Shown here: positions 8,617 through 17,928 of the stretch, piece after piece
How positions within the stretch are numbered: the stretch's first letter is position 1
Layout: each line of letters opens with the position of its first letter
Origin: Litorimonas sp051251645
GTDB taxonomy: Bacteria > Pseudomonadota > Alphaproteobacteria > Caulobacterales > Maricaulaceae
NCBI GenBank assembly: GCA_051251645.1
Contig: JBPOEY010000001.1
Span: 124,001-188,000, forward strand
Reading direction: 5' to 3'
DNA: 64,000 nt
The notes under the pieces: generated by a model
The model's database searches: none
What the model was told of the DNA's origin: nothing
Seen by the model: only the letters and a program-made list of their open reading frames with translations
Translations under genes and position numbers: made by a program

Positions 8617-9444
8617 ATGACGCTTATACGTGCAATTTCGATCATTAGCCTAACGTCTGCGGCGATGATGTCCTCCTTTGTGGCCTCGGCCCACGATTTT
8701 TGGTTGTCCCCCACACAGTCTCACATGGACGCTCCTGGTGTCGTCCCTGTCTCTGTCATGATCGGTCACCCACGCGACCGGATGCGTTGGCCCGTCAATG
8801 CGGACCGCATTACCGCCTTTCGAAGTCTCGGGGTTGAGGGCGTCAGTGACCAGCAAACTGCGGTTGCAGCTTATAATCAAGGTAAGACGCTGCCCGTTCA
8901 TTTAGACACCGCCGGCCTGCATATTCTGACAATTGAAACCACCCGGTCTCTCTCTGACTTACCGGCCAAGCAATTCGAAGATTATCTAACCGAAGAGGGT
9001 CTTACCTTGATCCAATTGGACCGTGTGCGGCGTAATGTGACGGACCGAAATGGAACCGAACTTTATTCGCGGCGCGGCAAGACACTCCTGCAAGTGGGGC
9101 CGATAACGACCTCCGATCGGGACCGTTTGAGGCGCCCAGTTGGGCTCACACTGGAAATTCTCGCAATGGATCATCCGCTTGAGTGGGTCGACGGGAGTGA
9201 CATGCAAGCCAAGGTCATGTTCCGTGGCGCGCCCTTAGGCGGCGTGACCGTTGGGCTAGTCAATACGACAGACGGAACAGCTACAGCGGCCCATATGAAA
9301 ACAATGTCGGATGGCACACTATCCTTTGCCTATCCTGGTCCCGGAACTTGGATGTTGCATGCGGTTTGGGGAGATCGAACGAACATCTCCGACCGGGCCG
9401 ACTATAGTACAATTTTCTCAAGTTTGAGCTTCGTGGTTCGATGA
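8617..9444 (+). CDS. DUF4198 domain exported protein
   Basis: A 275-residue periplasmic protein. The signal peptide (1-26) ends in ASA and is followed at once by HDFWLSP, the typical start of DUF4198 proteins; these occur near nickel, cobalt or TonB-receptor genes and are thought to handle metal or carbohydrate-like ligands at the outer membrane, which is not proven here. The C-terminal half (about 185-275) is a beta-sandwich with GGVTVGLVNTTDG and ends in SSLSFVVR. The start at 8617 follows AGAGACGGG; longer frames back to 8518 lack a signal. Its place beside the sigma/anti-sigma pair suggests membership in that regulon. Confidence 0.85.
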   Translation: MTLIRAISIISLTSAAMMSSFVASAHDFWLSPTQSHMDAPGVVPVSVMIGHPRDRMRWPVNADRITAFRSLGVEGVSDQQTAVAAYNQGKTLPVHLDTAGLHILTIETTRSLSDLPAKQFEDYLTEEGLTLIQLDRVRRNVTDRNGTELYSRRGKTLLQVGPITTSDRDRLRRPVGLTLEILAMDHPLEWVDGSDMQAKVMFRGAPLGGVTVGLVNTTDGTATAAHMKTMSDGTLSFAYPGPGTWMLHAVWGDRTNISDRADYSTIFSSLSFVVR

Positions 9445-9839
9445 AGCTACAGGATGGGTGTTGTCAGTTTAAACCTGATCAATGAGTTTGATCATGAGTT
9501 GCATACGCCCCATCGAATTAACTGATACCTAGCTCTAAGGCAAAGTGCTAACTATGTTTAAGAGGCATAACAACCACTGGACCTGATGTCCGCTTTGCCC
9601 CCTGAGCTGAAGTCGTAAACCTCCTCAAAGCGTATGTAGTCTAGTCAGTTGAATGGATTGAAATCGACCCCATAAAACTTTTAACGTGCATACGTATCAT
9701 CATCTAAAAAAATGAACGATAGCGTTAATAATTAACTATTGAATATATCGACGCGAATGTAGGAAATAAAGGTATCAAAATGTATGTACGTGACGGCTAA
9801 GGGGCATGATTTTGCCAGAGCAAAACTTACTTGATATAT
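9445..9839. other. gene-free AT-rich interval before the phytochrome gene
   Basis: No open frame of note. It holds a perfect short palindrome (TGATCAA and TTGATCA around 9476-9494) without a T run, and the left copy of a 19-base repeat (9583-9601) that recurs at 13058-13076. The last 150 bases are AT-rich. Both neighbouring genes end here, so no promoter is expected. Confidence 0.5.
9583..9601 (+). repeat. 19-base direct repeat, left copy
   Basis: CTGATGTCCGCTTTGCCCC here and CTGACATCCGCTTTGCCCC at 13058-13076 match at 17 of 19 positions in the same orientation. They bracket exactly the phytochrome and heme oxygenase genes. Similarity beyond the 19 bases is patchy. Confidence 0.6.
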
Positions 9840-12413
9840 TTATGTGAGCAGTTTCAGTTTTGCCAAACCGTTAGCTAACGCCGATTTTTCATAAGGTTTT
9901 TGGATTACTGGCGCTTTTTCGTAAGCTTTTGTCACGGCAGTTGCGTCACCATAACCTGTCGCGAAAGCGAATGGTATACCTTTCTCGGACAAGAGAGCGG
10001 CTACAGGTTCACTCGTTTCAGCCCCGAGATTTACATCTAATAGAGCGAATGTGAAAGGGGTAGATGAAATCGCTGAAATCGCCGCGCCTACATCCGAGGC
10101 GACTGTGACTCTTTCAGCACCTAACTCTCCGACGATTTCTTCTGCGTCCATGGCGATAATCATATTGTCTTCTACAATCAATACATGGCCGGACAGGCGT
10201 ACTATCTCGCTGTCTATGGGTTGCCTGACGTCTACCTTTTCATCAGCATCCTGGAAATTTGATACAAATGCTGGCGGGATAATGAAGGCCGCTTCGACAC
10301 CTGACATTTTATATGAGATTTTGGCTTCGCCCTTGAGCTCAAACGGGATTGAGCGTTCAATGATGGTTGTGCCAAAACCCTTGCGAGTAGGAGGCGTTTG
10401 AATTGGGGGGCCACCCTTTTCACGCCAGTTGATTTCGAGTGAACCGTCGTCAAGTTTTTTAAACTCTACGACAACGCTTCCTCGCGAGTCACAAAGTGCG
10501 CCATACTTCATGGAATTAGTCATGAGTTCATGCATGACTAAGGATAATGTTGTAAAGGCTGGCGGGGTCACCAATGCATCCGGCCCTGTCAGGGTCACCC
10601 GCGATGACTTCGCGGTCAGATAGGCCTGTGCTTCTGTCTCTATTAACTCATAGACAGAGGCCGGACTCCAATTCTCTTTTGTAATCTGGTCATGAGCACG
10701 AGCAAGTGCTTGAACTCGTCCACCAACGATATCTGTAAATTCCGAGATAGATATCGCATCATCTTTACTTTGGCTAATGAGACCTTTGATAAGGTTGAGA
10801 ATATTGCGCACCCGATGATTGAGCTCGGCTATCAGGATCTCTTGGCTTTCTTGCGCGTGCGCTCGGTCTTTAAGCAAAGTATCCGACATGCGCAGAACCA
10901 CTTCGAGTAAGGTGATCCGCAGAGATTCAGCTGCGCGTAGCTCACCCTCAAACCAAGGCGCGCTTGTATGTCTCACGACCTCCCGCCAAGCCTCAAAACT
11001 CTTACGCGGTGTTAGTCTCCTACCGTTTTTCCCAACTGTCACAGGTTTATCTGGATTACCTGCCCAAGTAATCGAACTGGCGATTTCACGGCGGCAGAGC
11101 ACAATAAAATCTCGTGGAGACCGCGAAACTGGGAGGGCCAATATTCCGGCCGTTCGGTCGGAAAAATCAATAGCTTTCGGATATGCAGAGATTAGGTTTT
11201 TAGTGTGATAAATGCGGCCAGTAGCGGTCGTGTTGAGGAATTTAGCGAGGCTTACAAATTCCTCTCGGGTCGGTGTGTGTCCTACGGACGTGAACTTACC
11301 ATCAATCCATCCGATTGCCCCATCATAAGCTATAACATTCTTAACACCGCTCAATATGACATCCAAGCTATCCGAAATCGAAAGACCTTCGGCAAGCTGC
11401 GACATAAGCTGGTCATGTAATAGCTGGGCGCGATCCTGAGCGGCTCTTTCCTCATCGCCTTCCCGTTGATCGAGGAGATATGCAAACAACTGTCCAAACA
11501 GTTCAGCCGCTGAACGCACGGTAAAGGAAAGTGTTTTTGGCAAGTCGTTGTGGCAGGCAAAAAGTCCCCATAATTTACCTCTTTTCAGAATAGAGATCGA
11601 CATGGACGCCCCTACGCCCATATTTGTGAGATATTCGAGGTGGATGGGAGAGACTGCGCGGGTAACGCTCAAGGAGAGATCAAGTGGACGCCCTTCCGGA
11701 TTTACCGCAGGTATAATCTCAACACCGTGGTCTGATACATCAGAAATAAGGCGAAACAGACTCCGCTTGTAGAGTTCTCGCGCTTGATTGGGTATATCCG
11801 AGGCGGGATAACGCAGCCCTTTGAAAGCCTCTCTTTGGCCATTTATCGATTCTGCAACGACAGTCCCCGAACCATCCTCTCCAAATTTATAAACCATAAC
11901 ACGGTCAAAACCTGAAAGAGCGCGGAGTTGGCGAGCCGCGCGATCACATATCTGCTCAGAAGTGGTTGCGGAGCCAATTCTCTCAATCATCGGCTTCACA
12001 TATGACATATGGTCAGTACGATCACTGGCGTCATGTCTTTCAATTTCAATGACGAAAGAACGACCGGATAAATGTACCGCCACATCGAACAATTGTTCAT
12101 CTGACGTCAAGCGAATACCAAATAACCGTTCAACGGAATCTGTAGTGGCTAGCGATTGCGTTTTACTTCTAATGTCATGAAGCGCTTCGGCGGACAATAT
12201 TTCTGAAATAGGTGCGCCAATAGCCTCTTCAGCCTCAACCCCAACAAAATTGTGTAGGTTAACTGATGCATGATTCACCAACCAGTCCGGCGACACCGCT
12301 AATAACGCACCGAAAGATTGCACACGACCTAGCGTGTGGATTGCTTCGCGGTCACAATTCGTGAGGTCAATCTCAGTAACTTTCAACTTATCATCAGCGG
12401 ATGCATTTGTCAT
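9840..12413 (-). CDS. bphP: bacteriophytochrome histidine kinase with receiver domain
   Basis: An 857-residue red/far-red photoreceptor. Order of domains: PAS with the biliverdin-binding Cys20 in DLTNCDREAIH; GAF (about 145-310) with PASDIP near residue 203 and HLEYLTNMGVGASMS; PHY (about 330-510) with the tongue motif PRKSF; an HWE/HisKA_2-type kinase with phosphoacceptor ELNHRVRN near residue 530 and an ATPase domain containing HELMTNSMKYGA; and a C-terminal receiver (about 735-857) with phosphoacceptor Asp in LLDVNLG. Light should change kinase output toward its own or another receiver. The start overlaps the heme oxygenase stop by four bases, so pigment supply and apoprotein are coupled. 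The base composition is visibly lower in GC than neighbouring genes. Confidence 0.95.
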   Translation of the reverse strand: MTNASADDKLKVTEIDLTNCDREAIHTLGRVQSFGALLAVSPDWLVNHASVNLHNFVGVEAEEAIGAPISEILSAEALHDIRSKTQSLATTDSVERLFGIRLTSDEQLFDVAVHLSGRSFVIEIERHDASDRTDHMSYVKPMIERIGSATTSEQICDRAARQLRALSGFDRVMVYKFGEDGSGTVVAESINGQREAFKGLRYPASDIPNQARELYKRSLFRLISDVSDHGVEIIPAVNPEGRPLDLSLSVTRAVSPIHLEYLTNMGVGASMSISILKRGKLWGLFACHNDLPKTLSFTVRSAAELFGQLFAYLLDQREGDEERAAQDRAQLLHDQLMSQLAEGLSISDSLDVILSGVKNVIAYDGAIGWIDGKFTSVGHTPTREEFVSLAKFLNTTATGRIYHTKNLISAYPKAIDFSDRTAGILALPVSRSPRDFIVLCRREIASSITWAGNPDKPVTVGKNGRRLTPRKSFEAWREVVRHTSAPWFEGELRAAESLRITLLEVVLRMSDTLLKDRAHAQESQEILIAELNHRVRNILNLIKGLISQSKDDAISISEFTDIVGGRVQALARAHDQITKENWSPASVYELIETEAQAYLTAKSSRVTLTGPDALVTPPAFTTLSLVMHELMTNSMKYGALCDSRGSVVVEFKKLDDGSLEINWREKGGPPIQTPPTRKGFGTTIIERSIPFELKGEAKISYKMSGVEAAFIIPPAFVSNFQDADEKVDVRQPIDSEIVRLSGHVLIVEDNMIIAMDAEEIVGELGAERVTVASDVGAAISAISSTPFTFALLDVNLGAETSEPVAALLSEKGIPFAFATGYGDATAVTKAYEKAPVIQKPYEKSALANGLAKLKLLT

Positions 12414-12955
12414 GAGACAGCTCTATTAACATGATAGACTGCAGCTTGATACAAGGCGAAACATTCATTTGCAGAGACAACAATATGATCTGTTTCATTA
12501 GCCGAGAAATCTGTAGCATCAATGTAAGTTAAGAAATTTGACCAGTCAGAACCATCCTTAGCGGCCGTCATGTACTTACCAGCGCGTATCACAGCCTCAT
12601 CATTAGATTGCGCCCATTCTTTGTAAAGGATCTTGCTGCCTAGCGAGCTCCCAGCAATAACATAGGTTAAACCAATGGGATGGAAAGCAGTTATTGGTGT
12701 CCAATCAATTTCCTTTTGAGCTTTTACCCCTAAAGTTTCCAAATCAGACCTGATGGCCGAAAGACTTTCAGCGTGGTCAATTTCAGTTCCGTACGCAGAT
12801 TGATTCTCTGCAAGAAAATGCCGGGCTAACAAGTGGACGTTGAGATAATTACTTAAACCACTCCGAGTAGTCAGGTCATACTTGACTAGAGCGGCGTCAA
12901 GATTTGCATGAGCCTTCGAGGTCTCTGTTCTCAATATAGTTCGCAAGTTATCCAC
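12410..12955 (-). CDS. bphO: heme oxygenase supplying biliverdin
   Basis: A 181-residue, all-helical protein of the biliverdin-producing heme oxygenase family. His16 in ETSKAHANLD is the expected proximal heme ligand, and AGSSLGSKIL near residue 100 is the distal-helix glycine-rich motif. It would open heme to biliverdin, the chromophore bound by Cys20 of the following photoreceptor. It starts with GTG at 12955 and is the first gene of a two-gene unit. Low GC like bphP. Confidence 0.92.
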   Translation of the reverse strand: MDNLRTILRTETSKAHANLDAALVKYDLTTRSGLSNYLNVHLLARHFLAENQSAYGTEIDHAESLSAIRSDLETLGVKAQKEIDWTPITAFHPIGLTYVIAGSSLGSKILYKEWAQSNDEAVIRAGKYMTAAKDGSDWSNFLTYIDATDFSANETDHIVVSANECFALYQAAVYHVNRAVS

Positions 12956-13057
12956 TCTCAGAAACTAAGACATTGCCTAGAATTCGCAAGTCGTGTCTAA
13001 AATCCGGGGAATCGCCGAAACTGAGCGACTTCATATCGCCACGTTACGAACACTCAA

Positions 13058-13076
13058 CTGACATCCGCTTTGCCCC
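13058..13076 (+). repeat. 19-base direct repeat, right copy
   Basis: Partner of the repeat at 9583-9601. It lies about 100 bases upstream of bphO, so the pair flanks the photoreceptor module on both sides. Confidence 0.6.
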
Positions 13077-13256
13077 GAACCTTACGTTTTCAAATGACTT
13101 GTAGCGAACGTTAGACACGCATCAGGATTGTTCTCAGGTTATGAGATTCATAACTCGATCCACGCTCACCCCCAAAACCATCCCCACTCACACCACAATT
13201 GACAAAACCCCATCCCCGCTCACCCAAACCATGCTCTTTTAGTCTCACCCGCTTCG

Positions 13257-13671
13257 GACACGAGAGAGGCATTATTCTCATGCTGGCGGGGGTTTGGTGG
13301 GCTGGACGGCGGGCGAGGTAATGCGGCGTACGCGGTTCCATTCGACGGGACGATCGATGACGACGAGCGGATGAGTCACGAGCCTGACGCAAATAATTGA
13401 TCCAGTGGAACAATTATCAAGGAACCGGATTGGTGTCAGCCAAACCGGATATCCAACGTCAGGTGCGCCTTCGCTAGATCGGGCGGCAGGCATTTGCGGG
13501 GTCGAAAGCCTCGGAAGCGTCTAACCGTCACTCGCGTGAGCTCATAGCGGGCCGCGAGGGCAAGGCGTTTTGAATAAGATCGGATGCGTTCACCAAGCGC
13601 GCGGGCTTTGCTTCGTGTAAATCGGTTCTATTTTGCTCTACCCGTCACGGGGTAGCGCCCGCGCTCGTGTC
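13257..13671 (+). ncRNA. putative structured RNA, copy 2 of 3
   Basis: A 415-nt element, the longest copy. Terminal stem GACACGAG (13257-13264) with CTCGTGTC (13664-13671). Stem CTCGCG/CGCGAG (13531-13536 with 13553-13558) around the invariant loop TGAGCTCATAGCGGGC (13537-13552). Stem CGCGGGC/GCCCGCG (13600-13606 with 13657-13663) enclosing hairpin CTACCC/GGGTAG (13638-13655). The third strand of the inner stem is followed at once by the terminal stem, which suggests coaxial stacking. It lies 80 bases beyond the end of tldD on the opposite strand. No Rfam family that I know fits; it is not RNase P, tmRNA, SRP or 6S RNA, whose invariant motifs are absent. Confidence 0.65.
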
Positions 13672-13753
13672 ACTTTGATCACGAAACGCTGCTTTGCCGA
13701 CCCCGCGCGATGGGCGGTTGAACCTTTGCGTATGCCCTATGGTCTCAGGCGGC

Positions 13754-15166
13754 TTAAGCCGTCCCACCGACCGTAATTTGCTCGACATAGAGGCTCGGTT
13801 GACCGACGCCGACCGGGACGCCTTGTCCGGCTTTGCCGCACACACCAATGCCGGGATCGAGCGCCATATCATCGCCGACGTGACGGATTTGGCCGAGCAC
13901 TTTCGGGCCATCCCCGATGAGCGTGACGCCTTTCAGCGGTTCTTCGATTTTGCCGTTCCGGACGCGGTAAGCTTCGGTGCATTGGAAGACGAATTTGCCG
14001 GACGTGATGTCGACCTGACCGCCGCCAAAGTTCGACGCGAAAATGCCGTCTTTCAGCTCGGCGAGCATTTGCGCTTGCGGTATGTCGCCGCCGAGCATGA
14101 ACGTGTTGGTCATGCGCGGCATCGGGGCGTGGGCGAAACTTTCGCGGCGACCATTGCCGGTCGGGGCGCTGTTCATCAGGCGCGCATTCAGCCGGTCTTG
14201 CATAAAGCCGACGAGCTTGCCGTCCTCGATCAGAACCGTGCGTTCCGTCGGTGTGCCTTCATCATCGACGGTGAGCGAGCCGCGGCGACCGGGCAGGGTG
14301 CCGTCATCGACAATGGTGACGCCTTTGGACGCGACTTGATCGCCGAGCCGTCCGGAAAAGGCGCTCGTACCCTTGCGGATAAAGTCACCCTCTAAGCCGT
14401 GGCCCATGGCTTCATGCAGCAAAATGCCGGGCCAACCGGGGCCAAGCACGACGTCGAACTGCCCGGCCGGGGCGTCGACGCTGATGAGATTGACTTGGGC
14501 TTGACGCAGCGCGTCGCGCGCCATCGGTTGCCAAACCTCGGGCGTGATAATCTCGTCATAGGGGCGGCGGCCGCCCATGCCGACATAGCCGCTCTCGCGG
14601 CGGCCATTGCGTTCGGCGATGATCATAATGTTAAGACGGACCAGCGGGCGGACATCATTGATGCGTGCGCCGTCCTGTTTGAGAATCGCAATGGCGCGGC
14701 GAGATCCGGCGAGTGTGGCTGTGACTTGCACCACTTCGGGGTCGAGCGCGCGACAAAAGCCGTCGATTTGCTGCAGCAGGCTAACCTTGTCGGCAAAGCC
14801 GGGATCTTCGGTCGGGTCAATGTCCGGGTAAAGCGACGCATTGGTTCGGCGCGGCAGGGCGCTCATGACGCCGTCATGTCCGACGTTAACGAGTTGCACA
14901 GCGTCGGACGCGCGCGTGAGCGATTCGGGAGATAGCTCAGAGCTTTGCGCGAAGCCGGAGGCTTCCCCTGCGACACACCGTAGCCCAAAGCCCCGCGACG
15001 TATCGAAGCTGGCCGTTTTTAACCGCCCATCATCAAAGGACAGGGCTTCTGATGAGGATCGCTCAACAAAAAGCTCCCCATCGTCCGACCCGCGTAAGGT
15101 TTCAGCGAGAATTTTCTGCGCCGCTGTGGCGTCCAGATCGCTATCATCGAATACAAAATCAGCCAT
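13754..15166 (-). CDS. tldD: metalloprotease TldD
   Basis: A 470-residue peptidase of the TldD/PmbA (U62) family. The zinc-binding HEAMGHGLEGD motif is at about residue 250 and the GIGVCGKAGQGVPVGVGQP segment near the C-terminus binds the third ligand. With TldE/PmbA, not in this window, it forms a heterodimer that degrades unfolded or modified peptides. The length is normal. It is divergent from coxB. A truncated and rearranged copy of its interior and last codons survives at 2049-2166. Confidence 0.95.
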   Translation of the reverse strand: MADFVFDDSDLDATAAQKILAETLRGSDDGELFVERSSSEALSFDDGRLKTASFDTSRGFGLRCVAGEASGFAQSSELSPESLTRASDAVQLVNVGHDGVMSALPRRTNASLYPDIDPTEDPGFADKVSLLQQIDGFCRALDPEVVQVTATLAGSRRAIAILKQDGARINDVRPLVRLNIMIIAERNGRRESGYVGMGGRRPYDEIITPEVWQPMARDALRQAQVNLISVDAPAGQFDVVLGPGWPGILLHEAMGHGLEGDFIRKGTSAFSGRLGDQVASKGVTIVDDGTLPGRRGSLTVDDEGTPTERTVLIEDGKLVGFMQDRLNARLMNSAPTGNGRRESFAHAPMPRMTNTFMLGGDIPQAQMLAELKDGIFASNFGGGQVDITSGKFVFQCTEAYRVRNGKIEEPLKGVTLIGDGPKVLGQIRHVGDDMALDPGIGVCGKAGQGVPVGVGQPSLYVEQITVGGTA

Positions 15167-15190
15167 GAGGCTCCCAATTATCAGAGATCG

Positions 15191-15212
15191 GGCGGATCAA
15201 TATCCGCCTTTT
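15191..15212 (+). terminator. hairpin with T run in the tldD/coxB interval
   Basis: GGCGGAT and ATCCGCC pair around a four-base loop and are followed by TTTT. It lies between the two divergent genes, in the sense direction of coxB but about 180 bases upstream, so it may stop antisense read-through from tldD or act in a leader. No product is implied. Confidence 0.4.
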
Positions 15213-15393
15213 CGGGGTTGGGTGAGGTAACAGGGGTTTATTCCGACAACAAGGCGCGATAAGAGCCAACGCAACTGCAACAATGTCTGCGACAATCCGC
15301 GTCCAATTGGATGGTCGGATTGACGATTTATTGTGACTACATAGACAACGGTCTGATCATATCGATCCGTCCTAAGCATAGAATGAGGGTTTC

Positions 15394-16266
15394 ATGCGCG
15401 CGATAAACGCCATGCTGAGCACAATGGGAGCAGGGGCTTTGTCTCTGGCTGCTGCCGGTGCCGCTTTTGCTCAAGATAAACAAGTCGGCCCAGAGCCGGG
15501 TGGGTGGTTTTTCCAAGAGGCCGCGACGCCGGTCATGACGGATTTGATCTGGGTCCATAATATGGTTCAAATCATCATCACGGCGATTGTTATTTTCGTC
15601 GTCGTTTTGATGGGTTATATTTGCATCCGCTTCCGGGAAAGCAAAAACCCGGTACCGAGCAAAACCTCGCACAATACGCTGATCGAGATTGTCTGGACCG
15701 TTGTTCCAGTGATCTTGTTGGTCATCATCGCGATCCCCTCCATGAACCTGCTATATAAGCAGGACCGCTTGCCGGAAACGGAAATGACCGTGAAGGTCGT
15801 TGGGAACACATGGAACTGGCTTTACAGTTATCCAGATTACGAGAATGTCGCTGAATGGGTATCTAGCCCGCTCGACGAAACACAGGCCGCAGAAGTGGGG
15901 CAACCTTATTTGCTCGCAACAGATGCGCCGCTTGTTGTTCCTGTGGGCACGAAGGTCAAAGTTTTAGTGACGTCCGTCAACAATATGCATAGCTGGGCGA
16001 TGCCGAGCTTTGGCGTGAAAATGGACGCGGTTCCCGGGATCATCAATGAGACATGGTTCGAGGTCTATGAAGAGGGCACTTATTACGGTCAGTGCTCTGA
16101 GATCTGTGGGATCAAGCACTATTATATGCCGATTGAGGTCAAAGTGGTCAGTAAAGAAGAATTTGCGCGCTTTATTGCGGCAGGCGGCGAGCCTGTCGAT
16201 AAATTCGCGGGCTTGAGCATTGATGATACGACTGGCGGCGCGGCTATTGTCGCGGCCAACGAGTAG
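15394..16266 (+). CDS. coxB: cytochrome c oxidase subunit II
   Basis: A 290-residue subunit. Signal peptide (1-27, AFAQ), two membrane segments (about 52-75 and 98-118), then a periplasmic cupredoxin domain. The CuA site is complete: His in NNMHSW, then CSEICGIKHYYM with both cysteines, the bridging Glu, His and Met. It accepts electrons from cytochrome c and passes them to heme a of subunit I. The ATG at 15394 has GAGGGT before it. It is the first gene of the oxidase operon. A TTGACG at 15320 is a possible -35 element, without a convincing -10. Confidence 0.97.
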   Translation: MRAINAMLSTMGAGALSLAAAGAAFAQDKQVGPEPGGWFFQEAATPVMTDLIWVHNMVQIIITAIVIFVVVLMGYICIRFRESKNPVPSKTSHNTLIEIVWTVVPVILLVIIAIPSMNLLYKQDRLPETEMTVKVVGNTWNWLYSYPDYENVAEWVSSPLDETQAAEVGQPYLLATDAPLVVPVGTKVKVLVTSVNNMHSWAMPSFGVKMDAVPGIINETWFEVYEEGTYYGQCSEICGIKHYYMPIEVKVVSKEEFARFIAAGGEPVDKFAGLSIDDTTGGAAIVAANE

Positions 16267-16277
16267 AGAGACGGATA

Positions 16278-17924
16278 ATGGTTGCTATTCACGGCGAAGA
16301 TATTCCGGTCGCACACGACCCGGATGAAAAACCTGCTTTTTTTGAGCGCTGGTTTTATTCAACGAACCACAAAGATATTGGCACGCTCTATCTGATCTTC
16401 GGGATTTTCTCAGGTCTGATCGGCGGTTTCCTATCGTTCATGATGCGGATGGAGCTGGCGTCACCTGGCATTGATATCTTCACCAATGAGCATACTTATT
16501 TGGTCTTCGTAACCATGCATGGTCTGATCATGATCTTCTTCATGGTCATGCCGGCGCTAATTGGCGGCTTTGGTAACTGGTTTATTCCGATTATGATCGG
16601 GGCGCCGGATATGGCGTTTCCGCGGATGAATAACCTGTCGTTCTGGCTGCTGCCTGTCGCGCTGATCTGTTTGATGGTAAGTTTCTTTGTGCCCGGGGCG
16701 GCGGAAGGGAACGGGTTCGGCGGCGCCTGGGTCATGTATCCTCCGCTTTCGACCACTGGGTCTCCGGGGCCGGCGTTTGACTTCATTATTATCGGTCTTT
16801 TGGCGGCGGGTTTTTCGTCGATCTTTGGGGCGATTAACTTCATCACGACGATCCTGAATATGCGCGCACCGGGCATGACCATGCACAAAATGCCGTTGTT
16901 TGCTTGGTCTGTTCTGGTCACAGCATTCCTGCTTTTGTTGGCTCTGCCTGTTCTAGCCGCGGCCTTGTTCATGTTGCTCACAGACCGGATTGAAGGCGGC
17001 ACAGCCTTCTTTGACCCGGCCCGTGGTGGTGACCCGCAGATGTTCCAGCACTTGTTCTGGTTTTTTGGTCACCCTGAAGTTTACATCATGATTTTGCCGG
17101 CCTTCGGTATTGTGTCTCACATTATCTCGACCTTCTCTAAGAAGCCGATCTTCGGCTATCTTGGCATGGCTTACGCCATGGTCTCTATCGGTGTGGTCGG
17201 CTTCGTTGTCTGGGCGCACCATATGTATACGATCGGTATGGATGTGAATGTGAAGGCCTACTTTGTGCTCGCGACATTAGTGATCGCCGTGCCGACAGGG
17301 GTGAAAGTCTTCTCTTGGCTTGCCACAATGTGGGGCGGGTCGATCCGCTTCTCAGTGCCGATGCTTTGGGCGCTTGGCTTTATATTCTTGTTCGTCATTG
17401 GCGGCGTGACGGGTGTTGTTCTGGCCAATGCTGGTGTTGATACCTATCTGCACGATACTTATTATGTCGTGGCTCACTTCCACTATGTGTTGTCCATGGG
17501 CGCCGTCTTCGGCATCTTTGCGGGCTGGTATTACTGGTTCGGCAAGATGTTCGGCTTCCATTACAGCGGCTTCCTATCCCGCCTACATTTCTGGCTATTC
17601 TTTATCGGCGTAAATGTGATTTTCTTCCCGCAGCACTTCCTTGGCCTCAACGCCATGCCGCGGCGCTATGTCGATTATCCGGTGGAATTTGAGATGTGGA
17701 ATCAAATCAGTTCTTATGGCGCGTGGATCACGTTGGCGTCTGTTGCTGTGTTCTTCGTTGTTCTGATTGAAGCCTTCCTGATGCGCAACAAGCGTAAGGT
17801 TGGAAACAATTATTGGGGTGAAGGCGCGACAACGTTGGAATGGACAATTTCCAGCCCGCCGCCTTATCACCAGTTTAGCGTCCTGCCGCGTATCGATGGT
17901 GGTGACGAGGATCGCGATCACTAG
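16278..17924 (+). CDS. coxA: cytochrome c oxidase subunit I
   Basis: A 548-residue, 12-helix catalytic subunit of the aa3 type. Visible ligands: the low-spin heme His in FVTMHGLIM, the CuB His and cross-linked Tyr in GHPEVYIMILP, the CuB His pair in VWAHHMYTIG, and the high-spin heme and heme a histidines in VAHFHYVLSMGA. The K- and D-channel residues are in conserved contexts. It reduces oxygen to water and pumps protons. It starts 11 bases after coxB. Confidence 0.98.
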   Translation: MVAIHGEDIPVAHDPDEKPAFFERWFYSTNHKDIGTLYLIFGIFSGLIGGFLSFMMRMELASPGIDIFTNEHTYLVFVTMHGLIMIFFMVMPALIGGFGNWFIPIMIGAPDMAFPRMNNLSFWLLPVALICLMVSFFVPGAAEGNGFGGAWVMYPPLSTTGSPGPAFDFIIIGLLAAGFSSIFGAINFITTILNMRAPGMTMHKMPLFAWSVLVTAFLLLLALPVLAAALFMLLTDRIEGGTAFFDPARGGDPQMFQHLFWFFGHPEVYIMILPAFGIVSHIISTFSKKPIFGYLGMAYAMVSIGVVGFVVWAHHMYTIGMDVNVKAYFVLATLVIAVPTGVKVFSWLATMWGGSIRFSVPMLWALGFIFLFVIGGVTGVVLANAGVDTYLHDTYYVVAHFHYVLSMGAVFGIFAGWYYWFGKMFGFHYSGFLSRLHFWLFFIGVNVIFFPQHFLGLNAMPRRYVDYPVEFEMWNQISSYGAWITLASVAVFFVVLIEAFLMRNKRKVGNNYWGEGATTLEWTISSPPPYHQFSVLPRIDGGDEDRDH

Positions 17925-17928
17925 AACC

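Noticed and set aside
13111..13413. 100-residue minus-strand frame upstream of bphO
   Set aside because: Runs through the structured RNA and its conserved upstream block, with no family likeness.
13694..14395. 233-residue frame opposite tldD
   Set aside because: Antisense shadow of tldD; similar frames are seen wherever GC-rich codons dominate.
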